From the NCBI RefSeq assembly GCF_024704385.1, contig NZ_JAJDFX010000002.1, positions 806,001 to 870,000 on the forward strand: a stretch of 64,000 bases of DNA. The letters run 5' to 3'. Both the position numbers and the translations under genes were made by a program. The notes below the pieces were generated by a model. That model was not told the DNA's origin. It worked only from the letters and a program-made list of their open reading frames with translations, and did not search any database. This document shows, in pieces, positions 17,624-26,302 of the stretch; position 1 is the first letter of the stretch; the number at the start of each line of letters is the position of its first letter. The DNA comes from Cellulomonas sp. P24. Lineage in GTDB: Bacteria > Actinomycetota > Actinomycetes > Actinomycetales > Cellulomonadaceae.

Positions 17624-19747
17624 TCACCCCTCGATCAGGATGCGGACGTCCCACGGCCCGAGCGGGACCTGGTGGTCACGCTCGACGACCTCGCCGGACA
17701 GCGCGTCCCGCACGGCGACCGGGACGGTGACGTCGACGGGCTCCCAGGACCAGTTGTGCAGGAACCGCAGCCGTCGACCCGCACCCGAGGTTGCCGAGTA
17801 CACGGTCACCGAGCCGGTCGCGAGCGCGCGCCAGGCGTCGTCGGCCACCGGCACGAGCCACTCGACGAGTGCCTGCGCGAGCTCGGCGTCGGGCACGGTA
17901 CCGATGGTCGTGATGCGCCCGTCACCGTGCGCGGACGTGGTGACGGCGGCCCACCTCCCGAGGAACGGGTGCTCGTAGGCGGCGACCACCTCGGCCCCGG
18001 CGGGGACGAGGCCGTCCGCCCACCCCGTCGCACGGGCGCTCGACGGCAGGTCGAGCGCGCCGCCGACGGCGTGGACCGGGACGGGTTCCGCCAGCGTGGC
18101 GAACTCCTGGTAGGACACACCGGCCGCATCCGACAGCAGCGCCGGTTTGACCGTGAGGCGTGCGCGCGCCTCCTCGTCGGCGTACGCGGAACGAGGGCCG
18201 AGCACGAGGTGACCGCCGGCGGCGGCGTAGCGCCGCAACCACTCGAGGAGGCGGTCGGACGCGATGTAGAGGGCAGGAACGAGAAGGACCGGCAGGTCCC
18301 GAGCGACCTCGGCGGGGTCCATCAGGTCCGTCTCGTCCTGCACCAGCTGGGCGTCGTGCACCATCCGGACGGTGACCCGCGCGTCGAAGGTGCCGCGGTA
18401 GAACGCGTCGAAGATCCGCTGGTAGGAGGTGGCGTCGGGCTCCGCGCCGCGCGTCAGGACGGGCTGCGCGGCCAGTCCCCACGCCGAGGCGTGGGAGTAG
18501 AGCATCCCGACCTGGGCATCGGGGGTGAGACCCGCCACCAGGTCGCCGGCCTGTTTCAGCTCCGCCCCGAGAGCGGACAGCTGCTCGTAGACGCGGCCGG
18601 GTACCTGGTCGTGCGGGAGGATGCCGATCCAGTAGGTCTCCGTGCCGTAGTGCAGCGTGTGCCAGTTCCAGTACTCGATCATCTGGGCGCCGCGGGCGAT
18701 CATCGCCCAGGCCACCTGACGCCACTGCCCGTCGTAGGCCGGGAAGTTCATCGACGACCCGCCGATCGCCCCGGCGTCCGTCTCGGTCACCAGGAACCGC
18801 TCCTGGCGCGAGGCGTACATGCGGTCGGCGCTCTCCAGGACGCTCCACGTCCCGGCCATCGCCCAGCCCTGCCCCTCGATGCCCTGGTCGGGAACGGCCA
18901 GCGCGTCCTGCATCGCGTAGTACGGGTTGCCCGCAGCGACGTCGAGCACCGCGGTCAGCGCTCGGTCGTCCACCGCGGGCCGGCTGTAGGCGAGGCAGGT
19001 GGTGACGAACTGGTCGGGTCGGGCGATCTCCCGCACGATGCCGACCTGCCAGGCGATGAAGTCGGTCGTCAGCTGGGCCTGGAACCGTCGCCAGGCGAGA
19101 TCGTACTGCGGTTGGGCGTTGCCATCGGGGGTCCAGAGGTCGGCCCAGGTGGACAACCGGTGCGACCAGTACGTCAGTCCCCACTCGCGGTTGAGGGTCT
19201 CGACGTCGCCGTAGGTGTGTCGCAGGTGGTCGACGAACGTCGCGAAGATGCCCCTGTTCTGCAGCAGCTCGAGACCCGGTTCGTTGTCGACCTGCACGCC
19301 GATCACCGCAGGGTGGTCCGCGTACCGGCCGACGACCGCGCGGATGATGCGTTCCGCGTGGAAGCGGAACGCCGGGTGCGTGAAGTCGGCCTCCTGGCGG
19401 GCGCCCCACGGGATCCGCTGCCCGGTCACCCGCTCTCCGGCGATCTCGGGGTACTTGCGCGAGAGCCACGGCGGCACCGCGTACGTGGGTGTGCCGAGGA
19501 TGACGTGGATGCCTCGCTCGGCCGCGCCGTCCACGACGGGCGCCAGCCACTCCAGGTCGAGGACACCGTCCTCGGGCTCCCACGTCGACCAGGTCGACTC
19601 CCCGACGCGGATGACCGAGAAGCCGGCCGCGGCCATGAGGTCGAGGTCCTTCTCGAGCCGCGGAGCCGGTTGGTACTCGTGGTAGTACGCGGCGCCGAAG
19701 AGGACGGGCCGGGGAAGTTCGCGCATCGGGAGCTGCTGCCCTTTCAT
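17624..19747 (-). CDS. Glycoside hydrolase family 42 beta-galactosidase
   Basis: A 707-aa protein with the GH42 layout: a TIM barrel (about 10-390), a trimerisation-type middle domain and a C-terminal beta domain. The acid/base is Glu156 in 'VQVDNEPGLE'; the nucleophile is probably Glu322 in 'FLVTETDAG', followed by 'MIEYWNWHTL'. There is no signal peptide, so it acts in the cytoplasm on imported beta-galactosides or arabinopyranosides. It is the last gene of the LacI-controlled transport operon, 16 bp behind the second permease. ATG 19747 or 19726 could start it. Confidence 0.92.
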   Translation of the reverse strand: MKGQQLPMRELPRPVLFGAAYYHEYQPAPRLEKDLDLMAAAGFSVIRVGESTWSTWEPEDGVLDLEWLAPVVDGAAERGIHVILGTPTYAVPPWLSRKYPEIAGERVTGQRIPWGARQEADFTHPAFRFHAERIIRAVVGRYADHPAVIGVQVDNEPGLELLQNRGIFATFVDHLRHTYGDVETLNREWGLTYWSHRLSTWADLWTPDGNAQPQYDLAWRRFQAQLTTDFIAWQVGIVREIARPDQFVTTCLAYSRPAVDDRALTAVLDVAAGNPYYAMQDALAVPDQGIEGQGWAMAGTWSVLESADRMYASRQERFLVTETDAGAIGGSSMNFPAYDGQWRQVAWAMIARGAQMIEYWNWHTLHYGTETYWIGILPHDQVPGRVYEQLSALGAELKQAGDLVAGLTPDAQVGMLYSHASAWGLAAQPVLTRGAEPDATSYQRIFDAFYRGTFDARVTVRMVHDAQLVQDETDLMDPAEVARDLPVLLVPALYIASDRLLEWLRRYAAAGGHLVLGPRSAYADEEARARLTVKPALLSDAAGVSYQEFATLAEPVPVHAVGGALDLPSSARATGWADGLVPAGAEVVAAYEHPFLGRWAAVTTSAHGDGRITTIGTVPDAELAQALVEWLVPVADDAWRALATGSVTVYSATSGAGRRLRFLHNWSWEPVDVTVPVAVRDALSGEVVERDHQVPLGPWDVRILIEG

Positions 19748-19763
19748 GTGGTGAACCGTGAGG

Positions 19764-20708
19764 TCACTGCTTGACGCCGCCGGTGGCGAGCCCGGACTGC
19801 CAGTACCGCTGCAGGAACAGGAACGCGACGACGAGCGGGATGATCGAGACGAGTGATCCGGTGATCACCATGGAGAAGAGCGCCTGCGACCCGGACCCTG
19901 CCGAGGAGGTCGCCTGCCACTGCGCGAGCCCGACGGTGAGCGGGAAGTACTGCGGGCTGCTGAGCATGATCAGCGGCAGGAAGTAGTTGTTCCACGTCGC
20001 GACGAGCGCGAACAGCAGCACGGTGACGAATCCCGGCGCGAGCAGTCGGAGCGCGACGCTGAAGAAGATGCGGGCCTCGCCTGCTCCGTCCACGCGGGCC
20101 GCCTCGAGGAGCGAGTCGGGGATCGATCCCGCGGCGTAGACGCGCATCAGGTACACGCCGAACGGGCTGACCAGGGACGGCAGGATGATCGCCCAGGGTG
20201 TGTCGGTGAGCCCGACCTTGGCGAACAGCAGGTAGGTCGGGATCGCCAACGCGGTCAACGGGACCATGATCGCGCCCATGACGATCGCGAACAGGCCGTT
20301 GCCTCCCGGGAAGTACAGCTTGGCGAAGGCGTAGCCGGCCGCCGTCGCGAGAGCGGCCGCACCGACCCCGCTCGCCACGGCGTACACGATCGTGTTCCGC
20401 AGCCACGAGAGGTAGATCCCGTCCTGGAACGTGAACACGTCCAGCAGGTTCTCGGCGAGGTTGACGTGCGAGAACCACAGCCCGAACGTCGAGAACAGGT
20501 CCGCGTTCGACTTGGTGGAGGCGATGACGAGCCAGGCGAGCGGAAGGAAGAAGTAGGCGGCGCAGGCGAGCAGGGCGATCGTGAGCACGTTGCTGCGTCG
20601 GCTTCCCACCTGTCGGCGGCGTCTCGTCCGGGTAGGCCGTGCGCCTGCCGCAGTCGAGTTCCGTACGGCGACGGTGCGCAGCTGGCCGGCGAGGGGTCCT
20701 GAGGTCAT
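19764..20708 (-). CDS. ABC sugar transporter permease, MalG type
   Basis: A 314-aa membrane protein with six predicted helices. The EAA loop that docks to the ATPase is clear ('LLEAARVDGAGEARIF'). The N-terminus is long and basic. It works with the preceding permease and the binding lipoprotein to import an oligosaccharide. No ATPase gene is in the cluster, so a shared MsiK-like ATPase elsewhere is expected, as known for actinobacterial CUT1 systems. ATG 20708 overlaps the stop of the upstream permease (ATGA). Confidence 0.92.
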   Translation of the reverse strand: MTSGPLAGQLRTVAVRNSTAAGARPTRTRRRRQVGSRRSNVLTIALLACAAYFFLPLAWLVIASTKSNADLFSTFGLWFSHVNLAENLLDVFTFQDGIYLSWLRNTIVYAVASGVGAAALATAAGYAFAKLYFPGGNGLFAIVMGAIMVPLTALAIPTYLLFAKVGLTDTPWAIILPSLVSPFGVYLMRVYAAGSIPDSLLEAARVDGAGEARIFFSVALRLLAPGFVTVLLFALVATWNNYFLPLIMLSSPQYFPLTVGLAQWQATSSAGSGSQALFSMVITGSLVSIIPLVVAFLFLQRYWQSGLATGGVKQ

Positions 20709-21649
20709 GAGCGACGCTCCCGTCGAAGCGCGCCGAGCTGGACCGCGTAGGAGGCGATCATGATGACGATCCCCAGGAGGAACGCGACTGCGGCGGCATA
20801 GTTGATGTCCTGGTTGACGAACGCGAGGTTGTAGACGTAGAGGTTCGGCGAGTAGCCCACCCCGATGACGTTCGGTGCGAGGGACCGCAGCAGGTTCGGC
20901 TCGTTGAAGAGCTGGAACCCGCCGATCACCGAGAAGATCGTGGTGAGCAGCAAGGCAGGCTTGAGCGCGGGGATCTTGATCGACCACGCCACCCGGAGCT
21001 CGCCCGCGCCGTCGACCCGGGCCGCCTCGTAGAGCTCGGTGGGGATGGACCGCAGGGCGGCGTACAGGATGATCATGTTGTAGCCGACGAAGCTCCAGGT
21101 GACGATGTTCATGATCGAGCCGAGCATCCACTGGCTGCCGAGGAAGGGTGGTGCCGGCAGGCCGATCGCTCGGGCGGCCTGGGCGAACGGCCCGAAGTCC
21201 GGGCCGTAGAGGTATCCCCACATGAGCGCGGCGATCACCCCGGGCACCGCGTACGGCATGAAGATCGTCAGCCGGATCACCCTCTGCAGCCGCAGACGAC
21301 CGCTGTCGAGGGCGAGGGCGAACAGCAGCGCCAGGCTGAGCATGATGGGCACCTGGATGAGCAGGAACTTCAGCATCCGCAGCAGACCCTCGAGGAACAG
21401 CGGGTCCTGCACGGCGCGCATGTAGTTGCCGAGCCCGGCGAAGACGGTGCCCCCCACGAGCTGGTCACGGAAGAGCGAGAGGTAGCCGGCGTAGACCAGG
21501 GGCAGCACCAGCATCGTCAGGAACACCAGGAAGAACGGCGCGACCAAGAGGTACGAGGCGATGGCCTGGCGCCGCTTGAGCCCTCCACGCCGGTGCGGGC
21601 GCACCGCGACCAGCTCCGGTCCGCGCCGCGTCAGGGCGATCTGGGACAT
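20705..21649 (-). CDS. ABC sugar transporter permease, MalF type
   Basis: A 314-aa six-helix permease. The first helix is 'ASYLLVAPFFLVFLTMLVLP', and the EAA loop is 'LYEAARVDGAGELRVAW'. It is the first permease of the operon. It is separated by 135 bp from the binding-protein gene, with a strong hairpin in that gap. This arrangement usually lets the binding protein be made in excess of the permeases. Confidence 0.92.
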   Translation of the reverse strand: MSQIALTRRGPELVAVRPHRRGGLKRRQAIASYLLVAPFFLVFLTMLVLPLVYAGYLSLFRDQLVGGTVFAGLGNYMRAVQDPLFLEGLLRMLKFLLIQVPIMLSLALLFALALDSGRLRLQRVIRLTIFMPYAVPGVIAALMWGYLYGPDFGPFAQAARAIGLPAPPFLGSQWMLGSIMNIVTWSFVGYNMIILYAALRSIPTELYEAARVDGAGELRVAWSIKIPALKPALLLTTIFSVIGGFQLFNEPNLLRSLAPNVIGVGYSPNLYVYNLAFVNQDINYAAAVAFLLGIVIMIASYAVQLGALRRERRS

Positions 21650-21745
21650 GTCCTGTCCACCTCCTCGGTGGGGTGTGCGTGCTCGGGGGCTGGCGATCGG
21701 CTGAGGCCGCGGGCGTGGTGAGCCGGCGAGATGGGCCGGGGCTGC

Positions 21746-21774
21746 GGGCGGGCCGGATCCTCACCGGCCCGCCC
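21746..21774 (-). terminator. Hairpin between binding-protein and permease genes (attenuator/stabiliser)
   Basis: Perfect 11-bp stem GGGCGGGCCGG / CCGGCCCGCCC with a 7-base loop, 11 bp after the binding-protein stop at 21785. It is probably a partial terminator or RNA-stabilising structure within the operon. Confidence 0.6.
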
Positions 21775-21784
21775 GAACGTGGGG

Positions 21785-23140
21785 CTACTTGACCGTGAAG
21801 CCCTGCTGGGTGGCGTAGGTCGTGAGCGCTGTCTGCCACGCCTTCAGCCCGGCGGCGAGGTCCGTCCGGTCGGCGACCGCCTTGCCCATGGTCTCGTTGT
21901 ACGACGAGTACGCGTAGTCCATGAACGGCAGCCACGAGAAGTCCGGCACGACGGTCGCGGAGATCGCAGCGAACTCCTTGTTGACCTGCTGGCCGCCGTA
22001 GAACTCCGACTTCTCGTCGATGAAGGCCGGGTCCTTGAGGATCGACGTCGAGGCCGGGAAGAGGAACTGCTTGGTGGCCAGCATCAGGGACGGCTCGTGC
22101 TGGGTGTTGAGCCACAGGGCGAGCTGCGCGGCGGCGATCGGGTTCTTCGTCGACTTCATCACGGCCGTGGTGGAGCCTCCCCAGTTGCCTGAGGTCGGCT
22201 TGCTGGCGTCCCACTGCGGCAGGGGCGCCGCGCGCCAGAGCCCGGACGTCTTGGCCGCGGTGCCCTGGAGGAACACCGGGCCCCACGCGGCGGTCTGCCA
22301 GGAGGCGTACCGACCGTTGGCGATGCTCTGATACCACTGGTCGGTGAAGTCGGGGTCGACCGCAACGACGCCGTCCTTGACCAGCGGGTTCCAGAAGTTG
22401 ACGACCTTCTCCGCCTCCGGGGACTCCAGGTTGATCGTCACGGTCTTCTTGCCGTCGTACCCGAAGGGACGCGCACCGGCCTGCCACAGCAGGCCCACGA
22501 ACGCACCGGCGTCGTTGCCCGGGTAGTCCGTGAAGTACTTGTCGGGGTTGGCCGCACGGTAGGCGCGAGCATCCGCGGCGAACTCGTCCCAGGTGGTGGG
22601 CGGGGTGATCCCGGCCGCCGACAGGAGGTCCTCGCGGTAGAGGTTGCCCATCGGGCCCACGTCCTGCGGGATCGCGTAGACGGCGCTCCCGTTGGAGACC
22701 TGGGACCAGATCCAGCTCGCGTAGTCGCCGGAGGCCTTCGCGGCACCGTACGGCGCCAGGTCGAGCAGCGAGTTCCCCTGGGTGAACGAGGGCAGGTACT
22801 GGTACTCGATCGCGGCGACGTCGGGCGCACCGGTGCCCGCCTTGATCGCGGTGCGCAGCTTCGTGTAGTGCGCGCTCCCCTCGTTGACGACGGTGACGTG
22901 GATGGCCGGGTACTTCTTCTCGAACAGGTCGATCTCGTCCTGGATGTTCGGGACCCAGGTCCAGAACGTCAGGTCGGTCTTGGTCGTCATCGCGGCGTCG
23001 ATCGCCGCCTGGGAGACCGCACTGGGGGCGGCGGTCGTGGGGGTCGTGCTCGCCCCGCCCGAGCACGCCGACAGGGCAAGAGCTGCCACGATCGTCGTCG
23101 CAGCGAGGCCTGCTGCCGGACGCTTCGTGAACGGACGCAT
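21785..23140 (-). CDS. ABC transporter sugar-binding lipoprotein
   Basis: A 451-aa extracytoplasmic binding protein. It has a lipoprotein signal with lipobox 'LSAC' (Cys26), then a Ser/Thr/Pro linker. The family 1 solute-binding fold follows ('LTFWTWVPNIQDEIDLFEKK', 'APDVAAIEYQYLPSF', 'WQTAAWGPVFLQG'). It is anchored outside the membrane and hands sugar to the two permeases. The pairing with GH42 suggests a beta-galactoside or related oligosaccharide. It is the first structural gene after the LacI regulator. Confidence 0.92.
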   Translation of the reverse strand: MRPFTKRPAAGLAATTIVAALALSACSGGASTTPTTAAPSAVSQAAIDAAMTTKTDLTFWTWVPNIQDEIDLFEKKYPAIHVTVVNEGSAHYTKLRTAIKAGTGAPDVAAIEYQYLPSFTQGNSLLDLAPYGAAKASGDYASWIWSQVSNGSAVYAIPQDVGPMGNLYREDLLSAAGITPPTTWDEFAADARAYRAANPDKYFTDYPGNDAGAFVGLLWQAGARPFGYDGKKTVTINLESPEAEKVVNFWNPLVKDGVVAVDPDFTDQWYQSIANGRYASWQTAAWGPVFLQGTAAKTSGLWRAAPLPQWDASKPTSGNWGGSTTAVMKSTKNPIAAAQLALWLNTQHEPSLMLATKQFLFPASTSILKDPAFIDEKSEFYGGQQVNKEFAAISATVVPDFSWLPFMDYAYSSYNETMGKAVADRTDLAAGLKAWQTALTTYATQQGFTVK

Positions 23141-23192
23141 AGCGCTACCTACTTCCTTGTGGGTGTGATGCTGTCGTGCACGGATCAGTCGT

Positions 23193-23208
23193 GGCGCCGT
23201 GAGGCGCC
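23193..23208 (-). terminator. Short hairpin after the lacI-type gene
   Basis: GGCGCC-GTGA-GGCGCC, 7 bp after the regulator stop. With only a 6-bp stem it may end or weaken transcription between the regulator and the binding-protein gene. Confidence 0.4.
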
Positions 23209-23214
23209 GGGTAC

Positions 23215-24258
23215 TCAGCTCTGGGCGACCCGCGTCGGTGCGGGGCCCGAGCTCGCGCGGATCACGAGGTCGACGGGCATCTGTGTCACGCCCGGAGTGA
23301 TCTGCTCTCCGTTGATCGCACGGATGAGCTCCGTCACCGCGCGGCTGGTGATCGCGGTGAAGTCCTGGCGCACGGTCGTCAACGGCACCATGAGGAACTC
23401 GGAGTCGGGCGCGTCGTCGAAGCCGACCACCGAGACGTCGCCGGGGATGCTCCGGCCCTTCTCACTGAAAGCCCTCATGAGGCCGATGGCCATCTGGTCG
23501 TTGGCCGCGAGCACGGCTGTCACGTCGGGTCGCTCGGCAAGCTCGAGGCCGGCACGGTAGCCGGATCGGGCGGTCCAGTCCCCGGCGATCGGCTCGTGGA
23601 TCGGTGCGCCGGCCTCACGCAGGGCGTCGCGCCACCCCTCGATCCGATCGGTTGCCGCATGCCACGCCACCGGTCCGGCGACGTGCCACACCGTGCGGTG
23701 CCCGAGCGAGAGCAGGTGCTCGGTGGCCCGCATGACTCCGCCTCGCTGGTCGGCGACGACCGCGGGGCACACGACGCCGTCGGCCACCGGGTCACCGACG
23801 CTGATCGCCGGGATGCCGCGGAAGACCTGGGCGGCGATCCCCTCGACGGCGACGGGTCCGGTGAGCACGATCCCGTCGACGCCCTGGGAGACGAGACGGT
23901 CGATCGCGCGAGCCATCTCCTCACCCGAACCCTCGGCCGCCGAGACGATCACGACGGCGTACCCGGCCGCGGAGGCCGCGTGCTCGACTCCGAAGAGCTG
24001 TGCGGACGGGCCGAAGAGCGCCGTCCCTGCCGTCACGATCCCGATCACGCTGGTGCGCTGGGTCACGAGGGCGCGAGCTGCGGAGTTCGGTCGGTAGCCG
24101 AGGGACTCGATCGCCGCATTGACCTTCTCACGGACGCTCTCCCGGACGTTGGGGGCGTCGTTGATGACCCGCGAGACGGTCTTCTGGGACACCCCGGCAA
24201 GGCGTGCGACGTCGGTCATCACCGGCCTCGACGCCGAGCGGTCCGTGTCCTGAGTCAC
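23215..24258 (-). CDS. LacI-family transcriptional regulator
   Basis: A 347-aa protein. The N-terminal LacI helix-turn-helix and hinge are textbook: 'TDVARLAGVSQKTVSRVIND' and 'LGYRPNSAARALVTQRT'. A periplasmic-binding-protein-like effector domain follows ('VIGIVTAGT', 'GVDGIVLTGP', 'VSVVGFDDAPDSEF'). GTG 24258 is the start. It heads the transport/GH42 operon and most likely represses it and itself through the palindromes just upstream, with release by an imported sugar. Confidence 0.93.
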   Translation of the reverse strand: MTQDTDRSASRPVMTDVARLAGVSQKTVSRVINDAPNVRESVREKVNAAIESLGYRPNSAARALVTQRTSVIGIVTAGTALFGPSAQLFGVEHAASAAGYAVVIVSAAEGSGEEMARAIDRLVSQGVDGIVLTGPVAVEGIAAQVFRGIPAISVGDPVADGVVCPAVVADQRGGVMRATEHLLSLGHRTVWHVAGPVAWHAATDRIEGWRDALREAGAPIHEPIAGDWTARSGYRAGLELAERPDVTAVLAANDQMAIGLMRAFSEKGRSIPGDVSVVGFDDAPDSEFLMVPLTTVRQDFTAITSRAVTELIRAINGEQITPGVTQMPVDLVIRASSGPAPTRVAQS

Positions 24259-24272
24259 CCTGATCCCTCCAA

Positions 24273-24308
24273 TTGACTACGCTGTCAACCCGATGACTAC
24301 GTAGTCAA
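24273..24308. promoter_or_regulatory. Twin LacI-type operators
   Basis: Two related palindromes 15-50 bp upstream of the regulator start: TTGACTACGCTGTCAA (24273-24288, imperfect) and TGACTACGTAGTCA (24294-24307, perfect 7+7). Their half-site TGACTAC is shared, and their centres are 20 bp apart, about two helical turns. This is a strong candidate for cooperative binding by the adjacent LacI protein. Confidence 0.7.
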
Positions 24309-24504
24309 TGCCCCGCCCGCTCTCCCGTCAAGAGCCCGGAACAAGACTTCTTCCGTTTGACCCACCGCGGTGCGGCACACGGGAGGGACTCTGCTCCGCT
24401 CCTCGACACCTGACCTGGGCAGACGCCAACGCCGTGCCGACCGGCCGCCAAGAACCGATCACGCCGTCATTCGTCGGGCGGCACGGTAGGCGTGGTGGGG
24501 GTGA

Positions 24505-25560
24505 TCAGGCCACGCCGAGCACCGCGAGCACAGCGATCAGCACGATCGACACCGCCGTCGACAGCGTCAGCACGCTGCCGATGAACGCCGCGTTCCGCTT
24601 GTAGTACACGGGGATCACGAACGGCGCCGGCAGGACGAACAGCATGACCGCGGCCTTCGCGTACCACACCGAGAAGCCCAGCGCCGGGACGACCAGCAAC
24701 CCGAACCCCAGGCCCAGAGCCAGGCCGACGACCGTCCGCAGCACCACGATCTTCACGATCGCCGGGTCCCTCGGGATCCCGCCGGCCAAGGAGGCTCCGA
24801 TCACCAGGCACACGAGCGGCGTCGTCAGACCACCGATGGTGTCGAAGATCGGTGCCGCGAACCCGTCGGCGCCGGCAAGGCTCGAAGCGAAGCCCGGCGC
24901 GACCAACGAGATCGCCAGTCCCCCGAAGATCGCCCACAGCACCTTCGACGCCAAAATGTCCCGCCACGGGAAGATGATCGATCTCCCGGTGGCACCCCAC
25001 GCACCAGCGCCCGTCGCGACGGCCACCGCACCACCCGTCCCGCCCGGTGACGCGCCGACAGACCCGACGGGCAGCGGTCGACCGACCACGACCTCCTCGC
25101 GCACCCGGTGCTGCTCGAGGACGCTCATCTGCACCATCAGCACGGTGAAGACGTAGACGACCTGCCCCATGTCGAGGGCCGCGAACGAGGAGAGCTCCTC
25201 GTTCCCGTGCAACGCCACGAAGAACGCGTAGCCCAGCATCCCCGCCTCGAACCCCTGGAACAGCAGCCGGGTCTCCGGTCTCGGCAGTCGCACAGCCCGG
25301 GTCAGCACGGCACCGATGCCGGCCATCACCGCGCACGCGGCGAAGACGGCGAGGGCAAGGACGGCGTTCCGCCCCTCCGGCCGGAGCTGGAGGAACGCCC
25401 GGAACAGCAGCAGCGGCAGCGTGAGCGTGGTGATGAGCAGCTTGAGCCCGTCCACCGCGCGCTCCCCCAGCAGCCCTCGCCGGGACATCAGCACACCGGC
25501 GAGGAGGAGGACCCCGATCGACACCAACGACCCGGCGGCCTGCAGCACGGTCAGCCCCAC
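24505..25560 (-). CDS. AEC-family (auxin efflux carrier/malate permease-like) transporter
   Basis: A 351-aa integral membrane protein with about ten hydrophobic helices in two halves, the layout of the AEC/BART group. Typical signatures are 'LLITTLTLPLLLFRAF', the mid-protein 'IGGLTTPLVCLVIGASLAGG' and the C-terminal 'KRNAAFIGSVLTLSTAVS'. A Gly/Ala-rich cytoplasmic loop separates the halves. Family members carry organic acids or auxin-like solutes; the substrate here is unknown. The GTG at 25560 is the longest start and lacks a good ribosome binding site. It is a single gene. Confidence 0.8.
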   Translation of the reverse strand: MGLTVLQAAGSLVSIGVLLLAGVLMSRRGLLGERAVDGLKLLITTLTLPLLLFRAFLQLRPEGRNAVLALAVFAACAVMAGIGAVLTRAVRLPRPETRLLFQGFEAGMLGYAFFVALHGNEELSSFAALDMGQVVYVFTVLMVQMSVLEQHRVREEVVVGRPLPVGSVGASPGGTGGAVAVATGAGAWGATGRSIIFPWRDILASKVLWAIFGGLAISLVAPGFASSLAGADGFAAPIFDTIGGLTTPLVCLVIGASLAGGIPRDPAIVKIVVLRTVVGLALGLGFGLLVVPALGFSVWYAKAAVMLFVLPAPFVIPVYYKRNAAFIGSVLTLSTAVSIVLIAVLAVLGVA

Positions 25561-25691
25561 ATCCTCATCGGTCCGACGCCGTCCGCAGAGGTTCGGTGGC
25601 GTCCGGGTCGCAGGCTACTCGCCGACGGGGTGCGACCGACGCACCGCCCACGCCGCCCGCCGGTCCCGACGGCCGACGATCCGCGCCGGGG

Positions 25692-26165
25692 TCAGAAGCT
25701 GCAGTTCTGGGCCACCCAGACCGCGACCGTGCCGATGTCCGAGGAGTTCCCGGTGAGGGCGTCGGCGATCGCGGTCGACAGCGCGGCCTGGTCGATCGTC
25801 CCGCCCTGGGCGGCCTTGCCGATGGCGTCCATGACGTCCGCATAGGTGGTGGCGGCCTGGAGGATCTCGGCCGGTGCGAACGTCCGCATGTCTGTCGCAG
25901 CCGCGCGGAACTGCGCGCCGACGGTCGCGAGGTCACCCGTCGGGGTCTCGCTCACCGCCTGGAGCTCCTGGAACGCGCCGCAGAAGTCGGTCGCCGTGCC
26001 TCCGGCCACCGGCGCCGGCGTCGTGGGCGGCGCGACCGTCTCCGCGGGCGACGACACGGCGCCCGCGGTCGTGGCGGGAGCGCTCGACGATGAGGGGCTC
26101 GACGACGACGAGCAGCCGGCGAGCGCGACGACCAGGAGCGAGAACAGGACGATGAGGCGCTTCAT
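25692..26165 (-). CDS. Small lipoprotein with Ser/Thr/Pro-rich linker
   Basis: A 157-aa protein. It has a clear lipoprotein signal ('LIVLFSLLVVALAGC', Cys17), then a low-complexity Ser/Pro/Thr/Ala linker of about 35 residues. A small helical domain (about 60-157) contains two cysteines ('DFCGAFQEL' and the C-terminal 'AQNCSF') that could form a disulfide outside the membrane. The function is unknown. GGGGGAGA precedes ATG 26165. It is divergent from the gene at 26303. Confidence 0.8.
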   Translation of the reverse strand: MKRLIVLFSLLVVALAGCSSSSSPSSSSAPATTAGAVSSPAETVAPPTTPAPVAGGTATDFCGAFQELQAVSETPTGDLATVGAQFRAAATDMRTFAPAEILQAATTYADVMDAIGKAAQGGTIDQAALSTAIADALTGNSSDIGTVAVWVAQNCSF

Positions 26166-26302
26166 GGTGTCTCCCCCACATGCCGGACACCTCTGTCCGT
26201 TCCAGCGTAACGCCGGCCTCACCGGACCCGCCTGCCGAACGACGGCGTCCGGCCGAGGCAAAGGCCACGACAGGGACGCTCGCCGAGGTCCACGATGGCC
26301 CG

